Shown here: piece by piece, positions 15,142 through 24,369 of the stretch
Numbering within the stretch: the first letter of the stretch is position 1
Layout of the letters: every line of letters begins with the position of its first letter
DNA from: Limnochordaceae bacterium
Lineage (GTDB): Bacteria; Bacillota; Limnochordia; Limnochordales; DUMU01
Length of the DNA stretch: 64,000 nt
NCBI GenBank assembly: GCA_014896305.1
Contig: JADBKQ010000008.1
Location: 1 to 64,000, forward strand
Direction: 5' to 3'
Position numbers and translations under genes: made by a program
The notes under the pieces: generated by a model
What the model saw: the letters and a program-made list of their open reading frames with translations, nothing else
Databases searched by the model: none
Told to the model about the DNA's origin: nothing

Positions 15142-17016
15142 TCAGAAACGAATCGTCAACCCTGCCTTGGCCTGGTTGGCCGGCGGGGTCGTCGGCTTTT
15201 GGTCTCCCTGCCCATAGTCCACCAGTTGGTATCCAACCCAGACGGAAGTGTCGGCGGAAGGTTCATAGCCCAACCGTAACGAGGTGCTCAAGCCGGTTCC
15301 TGTCTGTCCCAGACCAGCCACCAGACGTGCGTTCCAGGGTAACAGCCGGTACTCCAGCGAGGCGGTGGTCGACAGTGTCAAGGGCTCGTTCTCTGCTTTC
15401 GTCGCTCCAGCCAGCAGGAGGTCAGCCCTTACTCCCTGCGTTGAACTCCCTTGTTGCATACCTATTCCCACTTGCAGGCGGCGCTGGGAGGTGGCCACCG
15501 GCTGGCCGCCGGCAGGCGTCGCCCAAAGGTCGGCCCACTCATACCCCGCTCGCAAGACCGCCAGGTTGTTCAAGTCATACGTCAGCCCCAACGCCACCAC
15601 CTGACGTGTGCTCCCGGACGACGTCCCGTCCCCTTGCGAACGATCGACTTTCGCCTCGACCTGCAAGGCGCTCCGGCGCACCTGCATGTTGAGCGTGCTG
15701 CCGCTGGTCGGGGTATCCCCACCCGGCAGCAGGGGGCGAAAGCCCGGGTCCACCCAGCGGTAGGAGGCGCCGACGAGGACATTCCCCAGCGCCACTGACG
15801 CCCCGACCCGGGAAGCTCCCGTCTGCGGCCCCGCTCCGTCTCCTGATCCATGGCGGGCCACTTCGCCTTCCAGCGACACCTGGGGGGTTATGGCCAGCGT
15901 GCCTCCAATGGCAGTCAGCTCTCCCTGCCCGACCGAGGCCAGGGACGACTTCCCCGCCGCTTCCGGCTGCATGGGCGTTCCCCACCACCAATGCAGGGCT
16001 GTTCCCTCGCTCACCTGCCAGCGGGTGTCTAGACCGATGACAGGGGTTCCTGGCTCATCCGGTGTTACACCCATGATGTCGCCCGGTGGAGAGACGAGGG
16101 ACACCTCGGTCACCACCGGCCCGGCGATCACTCCGGCTTGCACCGTGGGCATCCCAGCCTGGCCCAGGGCCAGCTCACTCCAACCCGCCGGCCCGGCCAG
16201 CTGTTGACCTGAACCGGTCTCCAGCGACATGCCCGCCCGGTTGGCTGCCTGTAACCCCAGCTGGTAACTCCATTCCAGGGGCGAGGAGGACCAACCTGCG
16301 CTGCCCGTCACACCTTTTGCCTGGAGTGGAGCAGCCTTCAGATCGTCCTCCCATGGCTGAGGTCCAGCCAGCGAAGCCATGGAAAGGCCCAACTGGCGAG
16401 AAGCAGGAAGTTGCACATCAAACCCCAACACCTGAAGCTCCGGCCCAAACTGCACCAGCAACGACGTCAGAGCCGTTCTCACCTCAGCCGCGTACTTCCG
16501 GTCGACCCCCTGCACCACCCGATCGACACTCTGGGCGTCCACCGTCATCATGATCGGTGCCCGCACCCCGACCCCGGGGGCTGCCTCTGTCACCTGCTCC
16601 CCCTTTTGCGTGCTGGTTTCCGCGGCCGCAGAGTGCCCAGCTTGAGTAGTCGACGTTGAAGCCGCCGATGGCGAGCCCGCTCCGTTCAACCGGCGTTGCA
16701 GCACCTCGGCCAATGACAGGGCGAACTCATAGCGAGACAACGGCGCCGACAGGCTCTGCGACGGATGAACCAGCCCCGCCTGCTCCAGTTCGGCCAGCCA
16801 CCGGTACGCTGCGTCTCCTGTTTGCACCGGAACGAATGGATCCAGTGCCGGGACCCCATACCCGGTCGTCGTGCCAATCTCTCTGCTGATGGAGTCGGAA
16901 AAGGCATCTGGGCCCGCCGCACCGGCAGCGGACACCCGAGCAGGATCGACCAGCTGTGATCCGGTCGTAGCCCAGATCATAGCAACAACGGCCAGAGCCG
17001 CCTGCCCCGCCTTCAC
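15142..17016 (-). CDS. SLH-domain outer-membrane beta-barrel protein (OmpM-like)
   Basis: A 624-residue exported protein built like the OmpM porins that attach the outer membrane to peptidoglycan in diderm Bacillota. A signal peptide (about 1-30) is followed by one SLH-like segment (about 66-112, with YRWLAELEQAGLV and LSRYEFALSLAEVL), a linker with Ser/Thr/Ala low complexity, and a C-terminal region of some 400 residues in amphipathic strands that ends in LTIRF, the terminal phenylalanine expected for BAM-inserted barrels. The start is GTG at 17016, whose GTGA overlaps the stop of the preceding gene. It is larger than typical OmpM. SLH binding to the wall is inferred from the family, not shown here. 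Confidence 0.75.
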   Translation of the reverse strand: MKAGQAALAVVAMIWATTGSQLVDPARVSAAGAAGPDAFSDSISREIGTTTGYGVPALDPFVPVQTGDAAYRWLAELEQAGLVHPSQSLSAPLSRYEFALSLAEVLQRRLNGAGSPSAASTSTTQAGHSAAAETSTQKGEQVTEAAPGVGVRAPIMMTVDAQSVDRVVQGVDRKYAAEVRTALTSLLVQFGPELQVLGFDVQLPASRQLGLSMASLAGPQPWEDDLKAAPLQAKGVTGSAGWSSSPLEWSYQLGLQAANRAGMSLETGSGQQLAGPAGWSELALGQAGMPTVQAGVIAGPVVTEVSLVSPPGDIMGVTPDEPGTPVIGLDTRWQVSEGTALHWWWGTPMQPEAAGKSSLASVGQGELTAIGGTLAITPQVSLEGEVARHGSGDGAGPQTGASRVGASVALGNVLVGASYRWVDPGFRPLLPGGDTPTSGSTLNMQVRRSALQVEAKVDRSQGDGTSSGSTRQVVALGLTYDLNNLAVLRAGYEWADLWATPAGGQPVATSQRRLQVGIGMQQGSSTQGVRADLLLAGATKAENEPLTLSTTASLEYRLLPWNARLVAGLGQTGTGLSTSLRLGYEPSADTSVWVGYQLVDYGQGDQKPTTPPANQAKAGLTIRF

Positions 17017-17510
17017 ACCCTTTGCCCCCCCGATCCTTCCGGTTTATGTCTGAGCGGACGTACATCCCGGCCCTGCCAGAATCGTTCCGCCAAAATGACG
17101 GCCGTGTAATCGTCGATCGGGCGATCCGGTACGCGTAACCCGACCGGCAGCAGCCGCCGCCAACCCCGGGCCGGATGTTGTTGCAGGTAACGGGCGCGCG
17201 CCTCCAGACTGGAGCGGTCCTCGTTCACGGTACGCAACCGGGCCATCAACTCTGGCTCGCCCTCCTCTGCCAGCTGCGCCACCAGCTGATGGCCGCCCGT
17301 CCGATCTCCCAAAACGATCGCCTGCGGTTCGTGCCGGTGAAACTGCTCCCGGATGACGGCGGCTAGCTGCTGCGTAGCCACCACCTGCTGCCAGTACACC
17401 TGGCCACTTTGGCCCACCACGGCCACGCCCGCCTTCCATCGCCCCGGGTCGATCGCCAGCACCACCGGCTCTCTCTGATTCAGGTCGTACCCCCTCCCTT
17501 TCGACGACAA
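17013..17510 (-). CDS. Yqg/RuvX-like RNase H-fold protein
   Basis: A 165-residue protein whose N-terminus VVLAIDPGRWKAGVAVV resembles the first catalytic strand of YqgF/RuvC-like nucleases (Asp in IDPG), with a second strand AIVLGDRTG and a C-terminal DDYTAVILAE helix that could supply the last acidic residues. YqgF (RuvX) processes pre-16S rRNA ends. It sits between two outer-membrane protein genes and overlaps the second by four bases, an unexpected place for a nuclease. Start is uncertain: TTG at 17510 has no clear SD, while GGGAGGGG lies inside the frame just upstream of a CTG codon. It is probably a divergent paralogue of a housekeeping gene located elsewhere. Confidence 0.65.
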   Translation of the reverse strand: MSSKGRGYDLNQREPVVLAIDPGRWKAGVAVVGQSGQVYWQQVVATQQLAAVIREQFHRHEPQAIVLGDRTGGHQLVAQLAEEGEPELMARLRTVNEDRSSLEARARYLQQHPARGWRRLLPVGLRVPDRPIDDYTAVILAERFWQGRDVRPLRHKPEGSGGQRV

Positions 17511-17533
17511 CTGCAGAAAGCAAGTTCACTTCC

Positions 17534-19603
17534 CTAAAACGCCAGGCGCAACCCCATTCCCCAGGCGCCAGCCTGCCAACGGACGTCCTGTTCGTTGCCA
17601 CCCCACCACCGCTTGCCACTGAGAGCAAGCCACGCCTGCCTCCCTACTGGCCACTCCAGTGCCAGCCATCCCTCCCGTTGTGATCCGGCTGGATTTCCGC
17701 CAGCGTCATACCGGCTCAACCACCCCAGGCCTGCTCCGAGTCGTCCCTGCCCTGCCACCGGCAGTTGGAGTTGCCCACTGAACCCGGTCTCCAGTTGCGG
17801 CTGAGCGAAGCTGGCCACCATCGGCACCGGCAGCACCTCTAGCGTACCGCGGCCGCCCTGACCCCACCAGCCCCGTAGTTGCATCGGCCCGGAGAGCAGT
17901 TCCGCTTGAGCCTGCCACCAGCCGGCCGGCGATGCTCCGCCCGTGCCCGCCTGCACTTCCAGGCCCAGGTTGGACTCGGCCGAACCCACCTGGTAGCGAA
18001 CCCCTGTTTTCCAGTACACGGCCGGCGCACTGCCGGCTTGCGCCGACCCGTTTTTCATGGACATAGCAGGCACTCCCTCGATCCCCGCTATCGCCTGCAA
18101 TTGGTTGACCCCTCCTGTGGCCTGGCCTCTCTTGAACGTAGCACCGCCCAGAGGAATCTGCAGGTCGAGACTCTGCCAGCTCCTCCCGGTCCCGGTCTCC
18201 TGCGTCATGCCGACCTCCGTCCACCCCAGGCCGGGTCCGTTCAGCTGCGCCTGTATGGACTGGCGCATCATCCCGCCACTGGTGAACCCGGCGGCCGTGG
18301 CCGCCTCCTGGCTCGCCCCCTCCGCCGCCTCTACCTGCCGTCCCTGCCACTCCCAGTTGAGCCGGACACGAGTGGACAGGCGAGCCTCCACTTGCGAAAG
18401 CCGCTCTCCTTGCTCGGTCGTAGCTTTTTCCACAGCGGCCAGACGCTGGCCCAGCGCCGTCAGCTCCGGCTGCAGCTGCGCGGCCAGGGTCTGAATGGCC
18501 GCTTCCACCTGTGCCGTGCGGCTATTCACCAGAGCTTCCACCGCTGCTAGCGCCTCTTTGTGCACATAGTCTTTCTCGATGGACGTGAGCCGGTCGCGCG
18601 CCGCCTGCAATTCCTGACTGAAGCGGTCCCGGTCGACTCCCATCTGTTGGGCCAGCGCCTCGGCCCGCTGGTCGATCAGGTTGCGTAATGTCTCCACATC
18701 CCCCTGCGAACTGGCCGAACGCAGATCCAGGCCGGTAAGCCGCTGCTCGGTCTGGTCCAGGGCCGTCTGCAACTCCTGCAGCTGATTGGCAAGACTGTTG
18801 AGGCGATCGACGAGGTTGTCAAGCGAGCTTTGCACCTGCTCCAGCTGGGCCACCCGCTGTTGGAGCGCACCCACTGCTTGCTGGGCCGCTTGCAGCTCCT
18901 CGCTGGCCGTCTGGAGCTTGGCCTGAAGCTCCTCATTCTGCTTGACGCCGGCTGCCGCCTGGGCCTGGGCCTGGGCGGCACTGGCCAACGCCGCCGCCGC
19001 CTGCGCCGCGGCCGCCTGCACTTTCTCCAGCACCGGCCCGACCGCCTGCGCTGCCTGATCATGAGCGATCTGAGTGATCTCCTGGCGGGTAGGTCCGGCC
19101 TGCACCACAACCTCACGCTCCACTACGTGCTGGGTCGCTTGGTCTTGAACTGGCGCCGCCGCCAGGGCAGCTGCCACCTCCTGGGCTACCCAAGCCCGCA
19201 GCTGGGCTTGCGCCGCTTCCGAAAGCACAAACGGCTGGGCTGTGTTCGGCCCCGCCTGTCCCAGATGCTGTAAGAGCCGGTGGAGCCAGAGGGCAACCTC
19301 GTCCCGGCTAACGGGCCACTGGCCCAGCCAGTCTTCCCCCGCCTGAAACTGAAAGATCCCTGCTTGCGTCAGTGTCCGCACCGCGTCGTACACTTGTGGA
19401 TCCGACAACCCGTTGGGTAGCGTCAGTGTAGCACTTCCCTGGTCCTGTGAACCTGCAGCCGAGGCTCCTGCCGGGAGCCCCACTGCCGCGCCGCCAGGCT
19501 GCGCTGCGGCGGCCCGTCCACCCCACAGGCTCGTGACCAGAAAGCCGGCGGTCGTTATTCCGATCAGTACCAGCCAAATCCGGCGGACCTTGTACCCCGC
19601 CAT
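17534..19603 (-). CDS. SLH, long coiled-coil and beta-barrel outer-membrane tether protein
   Basis: A protein of about 689 residues with a signal peptide (about 1-34), an SLH-like segment (about 65-115, VYDAVRTLTQAGIF and SRDEVALWLHRLL), an Ala/Gln-rich coiled coil of about 250 residues (about 180-430), and a C-terminal beta barrel ending in MGLRLAF. The plan (wall-binding head, rod, barrel) matches OmpM and Omp-alpha type tethers, with the coiled coil spanning the periplasm. The ATG at 19603 has GGAGG eight bases upstream and is preferred over the longer frame from 19729. With the paralogue at 15142 it probably replaces Braun lipoprotein or Pal, none of which is present in the window. Confidence 0.78.
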   Translation of the reverse strand: MAGYKVRRIWLVLIGITTAGFLVTSLWGGRAAAAQPGGAAVGLPAGASAAGSQDQGSATLTLPNGLSDPQVYDAVRTLTQAGIFQFQAGEDWLGQWPVSRDEVALWLHRLLQHLGQAGPNTAQPFVLSEAAQAQLRAWVAQEVAAALAAAPVQDQATQHVVEREVVVQAGPTRQEITQIAHDQAAQAVGPVLEKVQAAAAQAAAALASAAQAQAQAAAGVKQNEELQAKLQTASEELQAAQQAVGALQQRVAQLEQVQSSLDNLVDRLNSLANQLQELQTALDQTEQRLTGLDLRSASSQGDVETLRNLIDQRAEALAQQMGVDRDRFSQELQAARDRLTSIEKDYVHKEALAAVEALVNSRTAQVEAAIQTLAAQLQPELTALGQRLAAVEKATTEQGERLSQVEARLSTRVRLNWEWQGRQVEAAEGASQEAATAAGFTSGGMMRQSIQAQLNGPGLGWTEVGMTQETGTGRSWQSLDLQIPLGGATFKRGQATGGVNQLQAIAGIEGVPAMSMKNGSAQAGSAPAVYWKTGVRYQVGSAESNLGLEVQAGTGGASPAGWWQAQAELLSGPMQLRGWWGQGGRGTLEVLPVPMVASFAQPQLETGFSGQLQLPVAGQGRLGAGLGWLSRYDAGGNPAGSQREGWLALEWPVGRQAWLALSGKRWWGGNEQDVRWQAGAWGMGLRLAF

Positions 19604-19753
19604 GGGTCGGCCTCCTCTGTTGCCATACCGTCCTGCAGCGACGTATGGATTCTCCCGTACGATCTCGATCATGGGAGAATTCGGCCAAGTAACCGGGAAT
19701 CCTCTTCCCGAGGTCCGCCGCCGTGACAAGTGCGGTTGGGGTTGATCGGTGGT

Positions 19754-20902
19754 CTAGAAGTTCACTTTCAGAGAAGCCTGGGCCTCGCCCTCGACCTGAT
19801 CCGGACCGGTGTCAGCAGAGAAGCGAACCAGACGGTAGCTGGCACTCAACGAGGTACTGTCGGTGAGGCTCAGGCCAATCCCGACCTGGGTACTCCGCTC
19901 GAGCCGGATGCCGTCGGCATCAATGCGATAGGTGGCGGTCAAAGTCGCCTTGTCGCCCATCTCGTACGCCATCCCCGCCTGCACGGTGGGCAAATGTGGC
20001 AAGCGGAGTTTCCCATGATGGGCCAGCTCTCCCAGGTCCACTCCGACGCTGGCTGAGGCGGAAAGGCGGGCGGCAGTGCCTGTCCCCAAACTCACTTTCG
20101 TCTGGTAATCTGCTCCCAAGCTCGCCTGCGCCGCCTGGACACCTTGCGCCGGTTGATAGTCCGCATGGACGACCATTCCCAGGGGCTGACTGTAAGCCAG
20201 CACGAGACGCCTGCCTTCCGCTGGTGCGACAGACGTCTGTCCAAGGTCCGCTTCGCCCATTCCTCCTACTGGAGCGGGCAAGGACGAACGGTCCTGGGCC
20301 GTCCATCGTATCTGTGGGGCAGAACTTCCCTGCTCCACCAGCATCCCGGTGAGATTCTCCACCCACTGGGAAGGCAGTCGCAGCCTCCCCCGCTCCCCGG
20401 TGGGGACTGCGGGTGAACGAAATGCCCTCCCGCCGGTCATCGCCAGTTTCAGCGGCGACAACACACGGGTCTCAAGCCGCAACGGGGTGCTCCAGTGGCT
20501 GGTAATCCAGCCCCCGCCCGCCCCCGTCGGCGTGGCGAGTACCGAAGTTGCCCCCAGCCGTCCTAAAACAGTGACTCCAAAAGCGCTCCCCACAGTTTGC
20601 CCGGGGTAAGGCCGCCCGCTCTCCCCCGGCTGGGTGGGGCCAAGCCGCAGCTGGTCCAGGCTAATGCCGGCGTCTACACCACCCCCTGCCTCCGCTCCGA
20701 TCGCTGTAGCCTGCAGGGACAGAGAAACTTCCGCGGTGGAGGCTTCAGGGCTGGCCGCGCGGGCCACCGCAGCAGGCGAGAACGAGCTTCCCGCCAAGCC
20801 CCATCCCACCGTAGTACAGGTCAGCCCCAGCAGCAGGAGTACCGTCCAAAGGCAGGCGGATGGGCCGCCGAGATGCCCCGGTCGTGCCCAGAAAGGCCTC
20901 AA
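19754..20902 (-). CDS. Outer-membrane beta-barrel protein, family unknown
   Basis: A 382-residue exported protein with a signal peptide (about 18-50) and no SLH segment. The rest is alternating polar and hydrophobic strands and ends in ASLKVNF, a terminal phenylalanine barrel signature. No named family recognised. The start is TTG at 20902, whose TTGA overlaps the stop of the DUF3084 gene by four bases, implying coupled translation. It precedes two SLH/barrel genes in the same operon, so it may be a small porin or an accessory barrel for envelope attachment. Confidence 0.65.
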   Translation of the reverse strand: MRPFWARPGHLGGPSACLWTVLLLLGLTCTTVGWGLAGSSFSPAAVARAASPEASTAEVSLSLQATAIGAEAGGGVDAGISLDQLRLGPTQPGESGRPYPGQTVGSAFGVTVLGRLGATSVLATPTGAGGGWITSHWSTPLRLETRVLSPLKLAMTGGRAFRSPAVPTGERGRLRLPSQWVENLTGMLVEQGSSAPQIRWTAQDRSSLPAPVGGMGEADLGQTSVAPAEGRRLVLAYSQPLGMVVHADYQPAQGVQAAQASLGADYQTKVSLGTGTAARLSASASVGVDLGELAHHGKLRLPHLPTVQAGMAYEMGDKATLTATYRIDADGIRLERSTQVGIGLSLTDSTSLSASYRLVRFSADTGPDQVEGEAQASLKVNF

Positions 20903-22197
20903 GAGCCTGCCCCCCCTGCGATCCGCAACCCGATGCGCAGCGGCCCGGCGGTCGTCCAGGTGTTCCAGAGTGCCACCGCCTCCACCTTCACCAGCCCCGT
21001 GGCGGCACGCACCTGGCTGACCGCCCGCGTGAACTCCTGTCCGTCCGCCTGACCTACCGTCCCGTCCACGTCGGTGATCATCCCGCGCTGGATCGCCTCG
21101 CTGTTTACCTGCTGCAACAGAGTGAGGATCGCCTCCTCCACTTTCTCCTGGCGGGGATCGATCGTCCGGCTGGCGATCACCTCTCCGGCTCGGAAAGCGA
21201 GACGCCGCGGGGTCATCTCAAAATAGACCAGAACCGGCTCGCCCACCAGCGTGTTCGAAGAGGAAACGGCCCGCACGACCCACTCGCCCTGTTTGCCGGC
21301 GAGGAAGGCGACGGCCTCGTCAAACACCTGCTGGGAGGGAAGTTTGAGTCCATACCCGGGACGACCGGGGACGGCCGCCCCACGGCGGACGGCCTGCTGG
21401 TCAGCAGCCGCCAGAAAGTCATACAGACGAGAGCGGACTTCGTCGAGGGTGCCACCGCCCGGCAAAACCTTGGACAGGACGATTTCGTGGGCCCGGTACG
21501 CCATGTTCCCCTGCCGCATGCGGTCGACGTCCACCTGCAGCTGCTGATACTGGACATACAGGTCGGCCAGGCGCTGGTTGATCTGCTCCCGCGCCTTCTC
21601 CAACGTGGCTACGTTCTGGCTGAGCTCATCGCTTTGCCGTTTGGCCTCCTCCACTTTCTTCCGTTCGGCGTCCAATGCTTGTTGGGCGGCTTGCAGATCG
21701 GCCTGGGTGGTCTCGTAGGACGCCTTGATTTGCTGGTACTCCGTTTCGACCCGGCTTTTCTCCTGTTGGGCGGCGACCAGCCGGGCCTGGGCCTCGTCGC
21801 GCGCCTTGGACAATTGCTGGATCCGGTCGGTCAAGGTCCGGTACTCATCCGACTTGGCCGCGATCCGGGCAGCCAGTTCATCGACTTGTTGTTGCTGGCG
21901 GGCAATCTCGCGGCGGGCCACCTTGAGCTGCCCCTGGCTGGTGGCCAGTTCCGCCTGAATCTCTCTGATGTGGAAGAGGGCCGTACGAAAGTCCCGGGAG
22001 GTAGCCGTCAGTACCCCCAGAGTTCCGGTGGCGATCAGGACGCCCGCAATGATGGTGATCACGATGGAGGTATGGTGCGGGCGCAGCCCCCAGAGGGTCA
22101 GACGGTGCCGGCCGATCCGGCGCCCCACCCAATCGCCCAAATAGGCGATGAGGCCGCTCATGAGGAGCAATACCAGGATCAACGCCGGCCCGTACAC
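20899..22197 (-). CDS. DUF3084 membrane-anchored coiled-coil protein
   Basis: About 432 residues. Two transmembrane helices lie near the N-terminus (about 5-22 and 43-66) separated by a short basic loop with RIGRHRLTLWGLRPHHTS, the DUF3084 signature. A coiled coil (about 75-240) and a globular C-terminal domain (about 250-425) follow. DUF3084 proteins are common in cyanobacteria and other diderms; their function is unknown. Start: GTG at 22197 lies 11 bases after GAGGAGG and puts the first helix where it is in the family; an upstream TTG at 22236 is less likely. It heads the operon that encodes the SLH/barrel proteins. Confidence 0.8.
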   Translation of the reverse strand: MYGPALILVLLLMSGLIAYLGDWVGRRIGRHRLTLWGLRPHHTSIVITIIAGVLIATGTLGVLTATSRDFRTALFHIREIQAELATSQGQLKVARREIARQQQQVDELAARIAAKSDEYRTLTDRIQQLSKARDEAQARLVAAQQEKSRVETEYQQIKASYETTQADLQAAQQALDAERKKVEEAKRQSDELSQNVATLEKAREQINQRLADLYVQYQQLQVDVDRMRQGNMAYRAHEIVLSKVLPGGGTLDEVRSRLYDFLAAADQQAVRRGAAVPGRPGYGLKLPSQQVFDEAVAFLAGKQGEWVVRAVSSSNTLVGEPVLVYFEMTPRRLAFRAGEVIASRTIDPRQEKVEEAILTLLQQVNSEAIQRGMITDVDGTVGQADGQEFTRAVSQVRAATGLVKVEAVALWNTWTTAGPLRIGLRIAGGAGS

Positions 22198-22224
22198 GTG
22201 TGTCACCACCTCCTCAACCACCAC

Positions 22225-22230
22225 ATTATA
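22225..22230 (-). promoter_or_regulatory. Possible -10 element before the DUF3084 gene
   Basis: Read on the minus strand this is a perfect TATAAT, placed about 28 bases before the proposed GTG start at 22197. No good -35 box is found 16-18 bases upstream. It could start a transcript for the envelope operon separately from the Lpt genes that precede it. Confidence 0.3.
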
Positions 22231-22388
22231 ATACAACTTTCCGACTCTTTTGCCGATACCGCCACCGGCCGGTCGCTGCCCCCCTGGCCCTTTTGGCCTC
22301 TGGCTGATTGTCTGACTCTCAAGCCTTTAACCTCTGGCCCAGACTCCTGACCCCCGTTCTCCCGTGCCCGACCTCTTGTAGACAGTTC

Positions 22389-23489
22389 TTAGTCCACCCG
22401 GGTCAATAGCCACGCCCCGGCACCGCCGAGCACCCAGTCGGGCAACCAGCTCCCCAAAGCGATGGGCAGGCGTCCACTTTCCGCCAAAGGTCCGCCCAGG
22501 GACAAGAGCAGGTAATACACGAAGATCACGGCGATACTGAGTCCAAAGCCGGTGGCCGCTCCCGCGCCCCGCCGGCTGCCTGCGCCCCGGGCAGACAACG
22601 CCGCTCCCACCATGACAAAGATCAAGCTCGCCAGCGAGAGCGCAAGCTTTTGGTGGAGCCGGACCAGAAGCTGGGCGGGGATCTGCACCCCCTGGCTCCG
22701 AAAGAGCCGCACCCGCTGCCACAACTCCCGGGCGCTCAGCTCATCGGTGCTTTTCTGCCGTTCGCTCACCTCTTCGGGACGAGTGTTCAGATTGATCCGC
22801 TGGCTCCCGCCCTGAAAATCCAGGCGGGTGACTTCTCCCTGCGAGCCGTACCGGTAGAGGGTGCCATTCTGCATCACCCACCCTGAATCCACCCAGGCCA
22901 GGGTCTGGGTGTAGATGGTCTGCGCCGGCTTTCCCCTGTCCATGGTGACGATGGTGACGTCCGAGAATACCTCCTGGGAAGGATCATAGCGGGCCGCCCA
23001 GAGCAGCCACTCCAGTGAACCGCCGGCATACTGGTTCAGCATCACGTTTTCTTGTACCGCTGGCCGCGGGTGTTTCTCCAGCTGCTCGAACCAGACCGTC
23101 TGGACCCGTTGATTGGCTACAGGTACCACCACTTCGTTCATAGTGAGGGCAAAGGCCGATCCCACCAGGCCGAGCCCCAACAGCGGGAAAAAGAGCCGGC
23201 GGGAGCTCACCCCCAGGCTGCGGACGGCCACCAGCTCGTTACCGGCCACCAGCTGGCCCACCCCGAGCAATGTTCCCAGCAGCATTCCCATGGGAAACGT
23301 GTAGATGACCGTTTGTGGCAGTCGCAGCATCACCAGCTCTGCGACCACCCCCAGCCCCACGCCGGCCTGGACCGACGTGCGAACCAGGGTAAGCAGGTCC
23401 GCAGCCACGAAAACCGACGTAAAGGCGGCCAGCCCGAAGAAGAATGGCCCTATGAACTGCCGGACCATGTACGACCAGAGGATCCGCAT
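22389..23489 (-). CDS. LptF/LptG family LPS export permease
   Basis: A 366-residue YjgP/YjgQ family permease. Three helices at the N-terminal side (about 8-33, 50-78, 98-118), a periplasmic domain (about 125-265) and three C-terminal helices (about 272-292, 303-325, 340-362) match the six-helix plan of LptF and LptG, which pull lipopolysaccharide out of the inner membrane when LptB hydrolyses ATP. ATG at 23489, two bases after the stop of lptB. A second member is at 42917-43993, so the pair probably forms the LptF-LptG heterodimer from two different operons; which is F and which is G is not clear. Confidence 0.9.
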   Translation of the reverse strand: MRILWSYMVRQFIGPFFFGLAAFTSVFVAADLLTLVRTSVQAGVGLGVVAELVMLRLPQTVIYTFPMGMLLGTLLGVGQLVAGNELVAVRSLGVSSRRLFFPLLGLGLVGSAFALTMNEVVVPVANQRVQTVWFEQLEKHPRPAVQENVMLNQYAGGSLEWLLWAARYDPSQEVFSDVTIVTMDRGKPAQTIYTQTLAWVDSGWVMQNGTLYRYGSQGEVTRLDFQGGSQRINLNTRPEEVSERQKSTDELSARELWQRVRLFRSQGVQIPAQLLVRLHQKLALSLASLIFVMVGAALSARGAGSRRGAGAATGFGLSIAVIFVYYLLLSLGGPLAESGRLPIALGSWLPDWVLGGAGAWLLTRVD

Positions 23490-23491
23490 GG

Positions 23492-24313
23492 TTACAATCG
23501 AAACCCCTCTCCCAGGTAAAACTGGCGGGCTCGAGGGTCGTCCGCCAGTTGCTCCGGAGTGCCTTCCACGAGGATGTGGCCGTCGTACATGATGTACGCC
23601 CGATCGCAGATGGCCAGCGTCTCTCGCACATTGTGATCGGTGATGAGGATTCCCAGCCCCATCTCCTTGAGGTGGCGGATCATGTCCTGCAACTCTGCCA
23701 CGGCGATGGGATCCACGCCGGTAAACGGTTCATCCAGCAGCAGGATGGAGGGCGAAGCTGCAAGGGCCCGGGCTAGCTCGGTCCGGCGTCGTTCGCCCCC
23801 CGACAGGGAATGCGCCCGCTGGTGACGCAGACCGTCGAGGCGGAAAGTAGCGAGTAGTTGGTTGAGCCGCTGCTCCCTCTGCGCACGTGAAAGGCGCTGC
23901 AGCTCCAGCACGGCCTGGATGTTCTGCTCCACCGTCAACCGGCGAAAAACGGACGGCTCCTGAGGCAAATAGCAGATCCCCAGGCGGGCCCGGCGGTGCA
24001 TGGGCCACCGAGTCGCATCCTGCTCCCGCTCGCGCCCGTTCTCTTGTTCGCACCAGACGACTTTACCGCTGTCCGGGCGGTCCAGGCCGACCAGCATGGC
24101 GAAGGTGGTGGTCTTGCCCGCCCCGTTCGGCCCCAGCAGACCCACTACTTCTCCCGTCTCCACCCGCAGCCACACGTCGGCCACGACTGGCCGGCCGCCG
24201 TACCGTTTGTGGAGAGCCTCTGCCCGCAGGGTGCGGGCAAAGCGACGCTGCGGCTCCGGGCCCAACCTCACCTCTTGCCCCCGTTGTCCGTCTGGCGCCG
24301 TGCTCACTGCCAC
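23492..24313 (-). CDS. lptB: LPS export ABC ATPase LptB
   Basis: The cytoplasmic ATPase of the Lpt transporter (about 273 aa). Walker A GPNGAGKTT, the signature LSGGERRRTELARAL, Walker B ILLLDEPFTGVDP and the H-loop region ILITDHNVRETL are all present, the last two being typical of LptB. The start is uncertain: GTG at 24313 has AGAGGTG nine bases upstream; starts further upstream run toward or into the epimerase gene. The N-terminal 30 or so residues are an Arg/Gln-rich extension relative to E. coli LptB. It is followed at once by the LptF/G permease. Confidence 0.92.
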   Translation of the reverse strand: MAVSTAPDGQRGQEVRLGPEPQRRFARTLRAEALHKRYGGRPVVADVWLRVETGEVVGLLGPNGAGKTTTFAMLVGLDRPDSGKVVWCEQENGREREQDATRWPMHRRARLGICYLPQEPSVFRRLTVEQNIQAVLELQRLSRAQREQRLNQLLATFRLDGLRHQRAHSLSGGERRRTELARALAASPSILLLDEPFTGVDPIAVAELQDMIRHLKEMGLGILITDHNVRETLAICDRAYIMYDGHILVEGTPEQLADDPRARQFYLGEGFRL

Positions 24314-24369
24314 TGTGCCGTTCACCTCTGGTCTGGCTCTGCTGGGATAGTTCCATGCCACCTTACCCA

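Noticed and set aside
20860-22350. 496-codon plus-strand frame opposite DUF3084
   Set aside because: Shadow of the coiled-coil codons on the other strand; no recognisable product or start signals.
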